Assembly: GCF_000299935.1 (NCBI RefSeq)
Contig: NZ_AMRL01000026.1
Span: 1-51,191, forward strand
Direction of reading: 5' to 3'
Length of the DNA: 51,191 nucleotides
From: Oceanibaculum indicum P24
Lineage (GTDB): Bacteria; Pseudomonadota; Alphaproteobacteria; Oceanibaculales; Oceanibaculaceae
Shown here in pieces: positions 34,481 to 41,242 of this stretch. Each line of letters opens with the position of its first letter. Within the stretch, counting starts at the first letter, position 1. The notes beneath the pieces were generated by a model. That model did not search any database and was not told the origin of the DNA. It saw only the letters and a program-made list of their open reading frames with translations. A program made the translations under genes and the position numbers.

Positions 34481-35172
34481 GCAGCTGGCCGGAACGGGCC
34501 GCGCCGCCCGCCCTTCGGTCCCCGGAACAGCAGGAACGGGTTGGGCAGCTTGCCCGCCACGCCGCGCAGCTTGCCGGTCAGCTTCGGAATGCTCATCACA
34601 TTGGCGATACGCCGGTCGAGGAAGGCCCATGTCGCCTCGTGCCCTTCCGACTTGTCCTCCAGCCAGTACAGCAGCGTCGTGGAATAGACGCCGGCCAGCA
34701 GGGCGCGCTTGGTATAGAAATTATAGTCCGTGGCGGTGTCGCCCGCCGCGTACCAGATGGCATCCACCGTGCGGTAGAGCGATTTCAGCGCCAGGCCGGC
34801 ATGCTGCGGCAGGGCGGTGAAGGCGAGCGCCTTGCGCACCGCTTCCTTGTGGTCGGCGGCCTGTTCCAGCCGCACGCGGATCGCAGTGGCGATACGCTCG
34901 CGCACCTTCATCGACGGCAGGTCCATCTTGTCCAGCGCGTCCAGCATCTCGCGGTCAGCCTTGGCGATGAAATGCGCAACCGCATCCGCCGCCCCGCCTG
35001 GGAAGGCGCGCTCGACCGCTTCAGGCGGCAGTTCCAGGTCGGCAGCACCATGGCGCAGCGCCTGCGCGGCCCATCCATCGAAGGCGATGTGCGGCAGCGT
35101 CGCCTCGATCAGCGCGTCGCGCAGGGTGGGAAGATCGTCCATATCCATCTTCTTGCTAGCGGTTCGGGCCAT
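34477..35172 (-). CDS. COQ9-family ubiquinone biosynthesis protein
   Basis: A 231-residue protein of the COQ9 family, a TetR-like fold that binds lipids and assists the COQ7 hydroxylase of ubiquinone synthesis in eukaryotes; alphaproteobacterial homologues are the likely source of the mitochondrial protein. Visible features are the helical N-terminal domain with RDALIEATLPHIAFDGWAAQAL, the conserved ADREMLDALDKMDLPSMKVRERI and the C-terminal amphipathic LYWLEDKSEGHEATWAFLDRRI. The tail after residue 210 is basic. ATG at 35172 shares a base with the deformylase stop (TGATG) and has AAAGGTG upstream, so the two are coupled. Confidence 0.92.
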   Translation of the reverse strand: MARTASKKMDMDDLPTLRDALIEATLPHIAFDGWAAQALRHGAADLELPPEAVERAFPGGAADAVAHFIAKADREMLDALDKMDLPSMKVRERIATAIRVRLEQAADHKEAVRKALAFTALPQHAGLALKSLYRTVDAIWYAAGDTATDYNFYTKRALLAGVYSTTLLYWLEDKSEGHEATWAFLDRRIANVMSIPKLTGKLRGVAGKLPNPFLLFRGPKGGRRGPFRPAA

Positions 35173-35732
35173 CAGGACACCTTTGCCGGTTGCGGAAACG
35201 GGGCCGCCGTACCGGCGGCGATCAGTTCGTCGGTGAAGCCGAAGCTTCGCATATCGGTCATGCGCATGGGGTAGAGCATCCCGTCCAGATGGTCGCACTC
35301 ATGCTGCACGACACGGGCATGAAAGCCGCCAACCTCACGCTCCACCATCGTGCCATCGAGGCGCAGCCCGCGATAGCGGATACGCGCGGGGCGCGGCACC
35401 TCGCCGCGCATGCCGGGGATCGACAGGCAGCCTTCCCAGCCTAGCGCGATCTCATCGCCCAGCGGCGCGATCTCCGGGTTGATCAGCTCGATCAGCTCTT
35501 GTGGCTGGTCGTCCGGTGCCCCCGTCGTGCGGTGCGGCGGCACGGCGAAGATGACGACGCGCAGCGGCACGCCGATCTGCGGTGCAGCAAGGCCGGTGCC
35601 GCCGACGGCGGCCAGGCTGTCCTTCAGATCCTCCACCAGCGCGGCGATGGCGGGGCTGGCCGGGTTCTGGACCGGGTCGGCAATGCGGGCCAGCACGGGG
35701 TGGCCCATGCGCAGGATCGGTTTTATGCTCAT
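35172..35732 (-). CDS. def: Peptide deformylase
   Basis: Removes the formyl group from nascent proteins. Of 186 residues, the three metal-site motifs are present: GTGLAAPQIG, EGCLSIPGMRGEV (cysteine ligand) and QHECDHLDG (two histidines and the catalytic glutamate). Sequence details fit a second-type deformylase in a genome that probably also has the def-fmt copy elsewhere; that is inference from the absence of fmt here. ATG at 35732 is preferred to a TTG nine bases upstream. It precedes COQ9 with a one-base overlap. The rpsU gene is divergent. Confidence 0.95.
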   Translation of the reverse strand: MSIKPILRMGHPVLARIADPVQNPASPAIAALVEDLKDSLAAVGGTGLAAPQIGVPLRVVIFAVPPHRTTGAPDDQPQELIELINPEIAPLGDEIALGWEGCLSIPGMRGEVPRPARIRYRGLRLDGTMVEREVGGFHARVVQHECDHLDGMLYPMRMTDMRSFGFTDELIAAGTAAPFPQPAKVS

Positions 35733-35783
35733 AATCAGCAATATGGGGCGCGGTGCGGTGTCGGTAAAGCCGACTCGACCCCC

Positions 35784-35812
35784 TTCACAAGCGGGAAGGC
35801 TTATGCTATCAA
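35784..35812 (+). promoter_or_regulatory. Candidate rpsU promoter
   Basis: TTCACA at 35784-35789 (five of six to the -35 consensus), 17-base spacer, TATCAA at 35807-35812 (four of six to -10). It lies 91 bases upstream of the rpsU start, in the gap divergent from def, giving a leader of about 85 bases. Confidence 0.5.
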
Positions 35813-35902
35813 GCGCGCCTCTCGATGGATGGAAGTCGGTCGGGCCCTATGGCGCGCCCTGATCCGTCCCGAACGAATTAGACCTTAGGAGCAGTATCTG
35901 CC

Positions 35903-36106
35903 GTGCAAGTAGTCGTCCGTGACAATAACGTCGATCAGGCCCTCCGCGCCCTCAAGAAGAAGATGCAGCGCGAAGGTGTCTTCCGGGAGATGAAGCTGCG
36001 CCGTAACTACGAAAAGCCGTCCGAGAAGCGCGCCCGCGAAAAGGCGGAAGCCGTGCGCCGGCATCGTAAGCTGCTGCGCAAGCGCCTGGAGCGCGAGGGC
36101 TTCTAA
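35903..36106 (+). CDS. rpsU: 30S ribosomal protein S21
   Basis: A 67-residue basic protein with the S21 opening [20 protein letters not shown] and the helical [21 protein letters not shown] segment; S21 acts late in small-subunit assembly and in initiation on some mRNAs. The start is GTG at 35903, supported by a GGAG site 12 bases upstream and by family alignment. Length and C-terminal basic stretch ([16 protein letters not shown]) are typical of alphaproteobacteria. The gene is monocistronic, with its own promoter and a classical terminator 31 bases after the stop. Confidence 0.97.
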   Translation: MQVVVRDNNVDQALRALKKKMQREGVFREMKLRRNYEKPSEKRAREKAEAVRRHRKLLRKRLEREGF

Positions 36107-36137
36107 ACAGCCCTTCTTCCCTTGCACGGGACATTTT

Positions 36138-36163
36138 AAGCCGCCTCGGTGAGGCGGCTTTTT
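36138..36163 (+). terminator. Rho-independent terminator of rpsU
   Basis: A 10-bp stem, AAGCCGCCTC and GAGGCGGCTT, with a 3-base loop, followed by a run of five T (counting the last stem bases). It is the clearest intrinsic terminator in the window. It may also serve the convergent GNAT gene, since the A run on the other side gives a U tract on the minus strand. Confidence 0.9.
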
Positions 36164-36179
36164 GTGTTGCCAGAAGGAC

Positions 36180-36680
36180 TTATTCCTCCGCCAGCCTGCG
36201 CAGGTTTTCACCATTCAGGCGGAAGAAGATTTTCTCCTCCCGCCGCTGCGCGCCGATGGCATCGTAGAAGCGCAGCGTGTCCGGGCTGCCGGATTCGGCC
36301 GTCCAGTCGATGCGGGCGTAGCCGCGCTCCAGCGCCAGCGCCGCGATCCGGCGCATCAGCTGCCGGCCCAGCCCATGGCCGCGCCAGGCCTCCCGCACGA
36401 ACAGATCCTTGATGAAGAAGGCCGGCCGCGAGGCGTTGGTGGAATAGAGCGTCGCCAGCGTGGCGATGCCGGCGGCCTGCCAGCCCTCGCCGTCATCGGC
36501 CTCGGCCAGCAATATCTCGAACTTGGCGGTGCCGCCGAAATCATGCTGGCGCAGCTTAGCCTCGGTCGCCTCGACCGTCTGGACATCCGGCGAGCGGTAA
36601 TACAGGTCGATGTCGCGGATCAGCCCGGCGATGGCCGGAATGTCCTCAGCACCGGCCAGCCGCAGGCGGATGTCCGTCAT
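36180..36680 (-). CDS. GNAT-family N-acetyltransferase
   Basis: A 166-residue acetyltransferase. IRLRLAGAEDIPAIAGLIRDI is the first strand and helix, FIKDLFVREAWRGHGLGRQL holds the acetyl-CoA pyrophosphate loop (R-x2-G-x-G near residue 100), and GYARIDWTAESGSPDTLRFYDAIGA is motif B. The form resembles diamine/spermidine N-acetyltransferase-like and other small-molecule GNATs; the substrate is not determined. It starts three bases after the 637-residue protein's stop, so co-transcription is likely, and converges on rpsU. Confidence 0.88.
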   Translation of the reverse strand: MTDIRLRLAGAEDIPAIAGLIRDIDLYYRSPDVQTVEATEAKLRQHDFGGTAKFEILLAEADDGEGWQAAGIATLATLYSTNASRPAFFIKDLFVREAWRGHGLGRQLMRRIAALALERGYARIDWTAESGSPDTLRFYDAIGAQRREEKIFFRLNGENLRRLAEE

Positions 36681-36683
36681 CGC

Positions 36684-38597
36684 TCAGAAGCCGAACATAT
36701 GGTCCAGGCTGAAGGCGCCGTCCGGCCCCGCCTCGCGGATCAGCCCGTGGAAGCCGAACAGCCGGCAGGTCACGTCGCGGATCAGGATATAGGCACCATC
36801 GCCGGCCTTCGCCCGCGTGGCCGCGTCGAACACCGCCGAATAGCGGAAGAAGAAGCTGCCGGAGCAGGCGATTTCCACCCGCTTCGTGGCGATCTCCTCA
36901 CCTTTTGCCGAGGTCAGCACCAGATCGGTCTGCGAGGTGCCGTGCCAGGGGGTGGAGGCCGGGTAGATCAGGTGGCAGATCGTGTCCAGCGGTTCGGAGC
37001 CGAGGCGCAGGAACAGCCGGGTCGAGAGACCGGGCGCGCGGCCGGCATAACTCTGTGGCTCGTTCCTGTAGGTCAGCACGGTGTTGAAAATATGCGCGCC
37101 GAAGCTGGAATCGGCGGCATGGCCGGTCAGCCGGTCGCGGTAGCGGAACAGCCCGTGCAGCCAGCCATCGCCGCTGCCGCCATCGGCGAAATCATAGATC
37201 AGCTCGACATGGCCGTAGCCGCCCTTCAGATGGCCGTTCACCAGCCCCTTCAGCTCGACCGCGACACTGTCGCTGCGCTTCAGCGTACCAAGGCGCTGCT
37301 GTGCCACCTCGTGGCCCTTCTCGTCATAGACCGCGACCGCGACCGGGAGGGTGTCCTGCGTCGTCGCCATCGGCGTCGGCAGCAGGATCGATTCGAAACG
37401 GTCGGTCGGCAGCACCGGGGCCGGCAGCACGAAGCCCTTGCCCATCAGGTTGGAAATCTCCGGCAGGCGCGGATCGGGCTTCAGATCGACGCGCTCCACA
37501 TTGGCATGCGCGATGCGGCGGCGGCCATTTTCCTGCACCACCTCATAGCGTGGGCGGACGATGTACTTGCCGGCCTGAATCTCGATCTGCTGCGGCCAGC
37601 GTGCACCGGGCAGCAGTTCGGCCACCTCCAGCGCATGGCAGCCGAAACCGGGAATTTCCCGGTCGAGCCAGGCGATCTGCGGGCTGCCCATCAGGTTGAG
37701 GCCGATGCCGCCGGCCGGGATCGGGGCGGGATGTGCGTTCTGCAGCCACAGCAGCACCCGCTCGCCCTCCGCCGGGGCGGGCAGTCCGGCATAGAAATCG
37801 GCGGGCCAGGCATTGGCGTCATGGGTGCAGGACAGCACCGACGGCGCGTCGCCATAGGTATCCAGCGCGTATTTCACGACGTCATGGCCGCGCACCCCGA
37901 TGGCGTGCAGGAACAGGCTGCCGCAGAAATCGCCGAGGCCGAGGCGGGCGCGAACCTCCTTGCTGTCCAGTACGACGCTGGCGGCGGCGTCCGGCAGTGT
38001 CTCGCGCCAGTCCACAAGCCGGTTGCCATCGGCATCGAACAGGCAGCACCAGAGCGAGACGCCGGTGGCGCCGTAGCCGGCCCAGTAATTCGCCGTCACC
38101 ACCCGTGTATGGTGGCCGTCCCCGTCGCGGAACAGCGCGATGTTGGTGGCGAAGTTCAGCGGGTCGAGATAGGTGCGCCGGCTGGTCAGCATGGCGTCGG
38201 GCAGGCGGGCCTCATCCAGCGAGGCGATGGCCGCCCCGGCAGGCACCAGATGGCGGATATGGTCGATCAGCCGGGCGGCGTCATAGGCGACGACGAACAC
38301 GGCCTTGGCTCCGCTGTCCTTCAGCGCCGTTACCGGCTGCGCCGGCTGGCCGAGCAGGGTATCGCCCACCTTGTCGATATTCTGGACATAGAGGCCGGCG
38401 AGGGTCAGCCCGCCCATGCCATGGATTTCCGCGAAGGGCTGCAGGAAGCCCAGCGGGTCATAGACCGCAACCGGCCCGGCCTTGCCGAGCTTCTCCAGCA
38501 GCGCGGTAATCGGCGCCAGCGACAGCGGATGGCCGATCGCCTTGAAGAAGGCGTGGCCGCCGGTCAGATTGTTGAAGGTCTCGATCTTCAGCGCCAT
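36684..38597 (-). CDS. Unrecognised 637-residue protein with repeated beta-rich segments
   Basis: No named domain is recognised. It has no signal peptide or membrane helix. Residues 1-130 look alpha/beta (VAVYDPLGFLQPFAEIHGMG, AKAVFVVAYDAARLIDHI). From ~150 it becomes beta-rich. Three stretches share a loose pattern of a strand, a D/K-x2-G turn and a strand: SLWCCLFDADGNRLVD (~182), VAVAVYDEKGHEVAQ (~415) and DLVLTSAKGEEIATKR (~557). Each is followed by a glycine-rich segment with GF/G-H, such as FGFHGLIREAGPDGAFSLDH at the end. This suggests tandem Ig-like or jelly-roll units. It neighbours a GNAT gene (three-base gap) and a 2OG oxygenase gene (41-base gap). Confidence 0.75.
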   Translation of the reverse strand: MALKIETFNNLTGGHAFFKAIGHPLSLAPITALLEKLGKAGPVAVYDPLGFLQPFAEIHGMGGLTLAGLYVQNIDKVGDTLLGQPAQPVTALKDSGAKAVFVVAYDAARLIDHIRHLVPAGAAIASLDEARLPDAMLTSRRTYLDPLNFATNIALFRDGDGHHTRVVTANYWAGYGATGVSLWCCLFDADGNRLVDWRETLPDAAASVVLDSKEVRARLGLGDFCGSLFLHAIGVRGHDVVKYALDTYGDAPSVLSCTHDANAWPADFYAGLPAPAEGERVLLWLQNAHPAPIPAGGIGLNLMGSPQIAWLDREIPGFGCHALEVAELLPGARWPQQIEIQAGKYIVRPRYEVVQENGRRRIAHANVERVDLKPDPRLPEISNLMGKGFVLPAPVLPTDRFESILLPTPMATTQDTLPVAVAVYDEKGHEVAQQRLGTLKRSDSVAVELKGLVNGHLKGGYGHVELIYDFADGGSGDGWLHGLFRYRDRLTGHAADSSFGAHIFNTVLTYRNEPQSYAGRAPGLSTRLFLRLGSEPLDTICHLIYPASTPWHGTSQTDLVLTSAKGEEIATKRVEIACSGSFFFRYSAVFDAATRAKAGDGAYILIRDVTCRLFGFHGLIREAGPDGAFSLDHMFGF

Positions 38598-38638
38598 GTC
38601 GCGTCGCTTTTCGGTTTCTTGTTATCGGGAGTGCCGGA

Positions 38639-39265
38639 TCAGGCCGGCAGCAGCTTCTTGAAGAAGGCAGAGATGCGGTGCCGGCTGCGGCTGGCGGCCA
38701 CGGCCTCCTCGCTGACCACCCAGTTCAGCTGGATGGAGCGGCGCTGGCCGACGAAGGGCTTGTGGCCGTGCCAGGCATTATCCACGCATTTGAAGGCGAC
38801 CATGGTGCCGAAGCCGGGCGGCACCTCGGCGACATAATCCTCCAGGTCGCTGGACGACCGCAGCATGCGCAGCCGCCCGCCCTCGGCACCGTCCTGCCAG
38901 TCACGGTTCAGGTAGATCAGCACGGTGATCAGCTTGGTCTTGCTGTCGGTGTGGATGCGGCCATCCTTCTCCCGGCTCATGCCGCGCAGGGTGAAGGTGG
39001 TGGGGCGACCGGTCAGGTCGATGCCGAACTTGTCGGCAAAGGCATCGCGCACGGCATCGCCCTGAAGCTCCCCGATCAGCGCCTGCATGGCGGGGCCGGG
39101 GGTGACGGTGGACAGGTCGTAGCTGCCGCCCTTGCCGATATCCGGGAAATCGCGCTCGATCTCGGCGGCGACATCGGGCCGCACGAAATTCTCCAGCACC
39201 AGATAGGGGAAGGGGTCACTTTCCAGCGTCTTCGCGCGGAAGGAGTCCAGATCGATCATGCTCAT
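38639..39265 (-). CDS. 2-oxoglutarate/Fe(II)-dependent oxygenase-like protein
   Basis: A 208-residue double-stranded beta-helix oxygenase. HTD at residues 105-107 supplies the first two iron ligands; His166 or His168 in NAWHGHKPFVGQRRSIQ gives the third, and Arg175/176 is placed to bind 2-oxoglutarate. LITVLIYLNRDW and GGRLRML match the core strands. Related proteins hydroxylate glycans, proteins or small molecules; some sit with glycosyltransferases. Here it is 41 bases upstream of the unknown 637-residue protein, and the two plus the GNAT gene may form one transcript. ATG at 39265 (or 39259) is the start. Confidence 0.85.
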   Translation of the reverse strand: MSMIDLDSFRAKTLESDPFPYLVLENFVRPDVAAEIERDFPDIGKGGSYDLSTVTPGPAMQALIGELQGDAVRDAFADKFGIDLTGRPTTFTLRGMSREKDGRIHTDSKTKLITVLIYLNRDWQDGAEGGRLRMLRSSSDLEDYVAEVPPGFGTMVAFKCVDNAWHGHKPFVGQRRSIQLNWVVSEEAVAASRSRHRISAFFKKLLPA

Positions 39266-39328
39266 CGCGGGCCACCCATTTGCATGACCGAATATGTACG
39301 GCCCGCCGCCGTCAATTACAACGCCGCG

Positions 39329-40303
39329 TCATGCCGCAGGCTGTCGCAGCGCCAGCCGGCGCGTTACCTCAGCGGCGGCGCGGGCGGTCTCGTCCAGCGG
39401 CGTGTAGGTCCAGTCCTCCAGCGCGCCGGTGAAGGGCCGCGTATAGCCGGCCTTGCGCATCGCATCGTGGAAGCGCGTGAACTTGGCGCTGCCACCTTCC
39501 AGCATGATGACATGAACCGGCTTGCCCGTGGCGCAGGCCTCCGAGACCATGTTCACCGAATCGCAGGTGACGACGAGATAGTCGGCGAGGCCCAGATAGC
39601 CGAAATAGGGGTTGTCGCCGGTGCCGTCCCAGACCACCGCCGGCGCGCCGGCCAGCCGCTCGCGCAGGCGGCGGTCATTCTCCGCACCGGTGCGCCGCGA
39701 GGGGGTGACGGCAAGGCCCACGCCCTGTTCCCGCGTCAGCGCCAGCAGCCGGTCGCACAGCGTATCGATAACGGCTTCGTCCAGCCGGTAGCGGTCATTG
39801 CTGCCGCCGACCGAGACGGTCACCAGCGGGCGCGGCAGATGGGCGAGTTGCGGCGCGAACTTCGCGGCCTCATCGTCCAGCCGGGCGCGGGTGACGCGGT
39901 TCAGCGAACCGAAGGTGGTGAACACATTGTCGCCGCGCACCGTGTCATGTTCCGGCACGATCATCAGGTCGAAATGCCGGGGGTCGACCTTCGGGTCCTG
40001 TATCTGCACGGTAAAGGTCCTGCCGCCGCTGGCCTTGCGCATGGCGATGGCGGGGCCGGCCGACTGCCGGCCGCTGGCGATTAGGATATCGGGGAAGGGC
40101 GGGTCCAGACGGTCGCCGCCCGGCCCGGCGGCGGCAAGCGAGGCCCAGAGCGGGGAGGGTGGCAGCCAGCGCCAGGGCAGGGCGGGGGCAATCCGCTTCA
40201 CCACCGGCTGGATGCCCAGCGCCTCGGCAAGGCCGATGGCCTGAATTTCCATGCCGACCTTGCCGTCGGTCACCACCCAGCAGGTCAGTGCCGCTGTGTC
40301 CAT
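39329..40303 (-). CDS. ELM1/GT-B-like mitochondrial-fission-ELM1-family protein
   Basis: A 324-residue protein. The family signature is seen in TCWVVTDGKVGMEIQAIGLAEAL at the start, FPDILIASGRQSAGPAIAMRK, TVQIQDPKVDPRHFDLMIVPEHD and, in the C-terminal domain, TVSVGGSNDRYRLDE and DYLVVTCDSVNMVSEACATGKPV. The last resembles the donor-binding region of GT-B glycosyltransferases, and the family is related to them. The plant homologue takes part in mitochondrial division; the bacterial role is unknown and is probably linked to the cell envelope. ATG at 40303 is preferred to an extended frame to 40405, whose added 34 residues lack family character. It is divergent from the Lrp-type gene. Confidence 0.88.
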   Translation of the reverse strand: MDTAALTCWVVTDGKVGMEIQAIGLAEALGIQPVVKRIAPALPWRWLPPSPLWASLAAAGPGGDRLDPPFPDILIASGRQSAGPAIAMRKASGGRTFTVQIQDPKVDPRHFDLMIVPEHDTVRGDNVFTTFGSLNRVTRARLDDEAAKFAPQLAHLPRPLVTVSVGGSNDRYRLDEAVIDTLCDRLLALTREQGVGLAVTPSRRTGAENDRRLRERLAGAPAVVWDGTGDNPYFGYLGLADYLVVTCDSVNMVSEACATGKPVHVIMLEGGSAKFTRFHDAMRKAGYTRPFTGALEDWTYTPLDETARAAAEVTRRLALRQPAA

Positions 40304-40394
40304 GCGCGCATAATTCCCGTGAACGCCGTGAAGGGCCGGCACCCTGACATGCGCGATAAGGACGGGCAAGCCGGATGCGCGCCGGGTAAAAATA

Positions 40395-40445
40395 TTGCGC
40401 AACATAATTGCACGACTTGCGACTTGTTGTTATATAGTTGCGCAA
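40395..40445. promoter_or_regulatory. Lrp-type promoter region with two TTGCGCAA boxes
   Basis: The perfect palindrome TTGCGCAA occurs at 40395-40402 and 40438-40445, 43 bases apart (about four helical turns). TATATA/TATAGT at 40431-40438 lies between them as a likely -10 for the Lrp gene, with a weak -35 TTGCAC 17 bases upstream. The stretch is much richer in A+T than its surroundings and separates the divergent ELM1 and Lrp genes. It fits autoregulation by an Lrp octamer or dimer array. Confidence 0.55.
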
Positions 40446-40500
40446 AATCGGGCCAGCAGGGAGGCCCGGTATCAAGCCTCTCACCCTCCAAGGAAGCCTT

Positions 40501-40995
40501 ATGCCGACCCGGCGCGTGAAACTCGACCGTATCGACCGACGCATCCTCGACGATCTTCAGCAGAATGGGCGGATGACCAATGTGGATCTGGCGCGCCGCG
40601 CCGGCATCTCCGCACCGCCCTGCCTGCGCCGCGTGCGCGCGCTGGAGGAGGCGGGCTTCATCCGCGGCTACCACGCCGATATCGCGCCGGAACTGCTGGG
40701 CTATGAGCTGACGGTGTTCGCGCTGATCGGCCTGTCCAGCCAGGCCAAGGCCGACCTCCGGATGTTCGAGGACACGGTGAATGGCTGGGCCGAGGTGCGC
40801 GAGTGCCACATGCTGGCCGGCGAGGCGGATTTCCTGCTGAAGGTCGTGGCGGAGAACTGGGATGCCTACAAGACCTTCGTGGACGAACGGCTGACCGCCG
40901 CGCCGAACGTGAACCATGTGAAGACCATGCAGGTGCTGCAGACCACGAAATACGCGCCCGGCGTGCCCATTGACGTGGACGCGGTCGAGGAGTAG
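40501..40995 (+). CDS. Lrp/AsnC-family transcriptional regulator
   Basis: A 164-residue regulator. LDRIDRRILDDLQQNGRMTN and VDLARRAGISAPPCLRRVRALEEAGFIRGY form the N-terminal helix-turn-helix; the C-terminal RAM domain includes LTVFALIGLSSQAKADLRMFED, ECHMLAGEADFLLKVVAE and NVNHVKTMQVLQTTKY, which bind amino acid effectors in the family. Length and the SAPPCLRRVR recognition helix match Lrp rather than AsnC proper, but the effector is unknown. ATG at 40501 has AAGGAAG upstream; the in-frame extension to 40438 runs into the promoter. It is divergent from the ELM1-family gene. Confidence 0.92.
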   Translation: MPTRRVKLDRIDRRILDDLQQNGRMTNVDLARRAGISAPPCLRRVRALEEAGFIRGYHADIAPELLGYELTVFALIGLSSQAKADLRMFEDTVNGWAEVRECHMLAGEADFLLKVVAENWDAYKTFVDERLTAAPNVNHVKTMQVLQTTKYAPGVPIDVDAVEE

Positions 40996-41016
40996 GGGAA
41001 ACGGTCTCCCCTCACC

Positions 41017-41236
41017 CGGACGCTGCGCGCCCACTCTATTCCGTCGCCACCTACTCCGCCCGTCACCCCCGCACTTGTTGCGGGGGTCTAGGCCTCCGCT
41101 CGCTGGATGGCCGCCGGAGCAGGCTGGACCCTGGATTCCCGGCACAAGGCCGGGAATGACGGCTGAAGAAAGCGGCACCGATAGGCGATTCCTATTTCTT
41201 TTCCCTCGCCCCCTTGGGGGAGCTGGGTGAGGGGGA
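41017..41236. repeat. D-type inverted repeat halves flanking repeat copy C
   Basis: CTCCCCTCACCC at 41017-41028 is the reverse complement of GGGTGAGGGG near 41225-41234, matching the outer ends of the element at 25169-25342. CCCTCGCCCCC-TT-GGGGGAG near 41204-41221 is a further hairpin that follows the formate dehydrogenase stop on the minus strand and could end its transcript. Copy C of the 103-base repeat lies between the halves. Confidence 0.5.
41060..41162. repeat. Intergenic palindromic repeat, copy C
   Basis: A 103-base element with perfect ends CCGTCA and TGACGG, 64 bases after the Lrp stop. The internal hairpins are CCCCCGCA-CTTGT-TGCGGGGG and TTCCCGGC ... GCCGGGAA. Read on the minus strand it aligns with copy A over its whole length, including the spacer motif CCAGG, so the family inserts in both orientations. 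Confidence 0.85.
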
Positions 41237-41242
41237 ACGCTG

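Noticed and set aside
36162-38837. 891-residue open frame on + across the GNAT and 637-residue genes
   Set aside because: It reads through the opposite strand of three genes and has low-complexity shadow composition. I kept the minus frames, although the 637-residue protein itself has no known domain.
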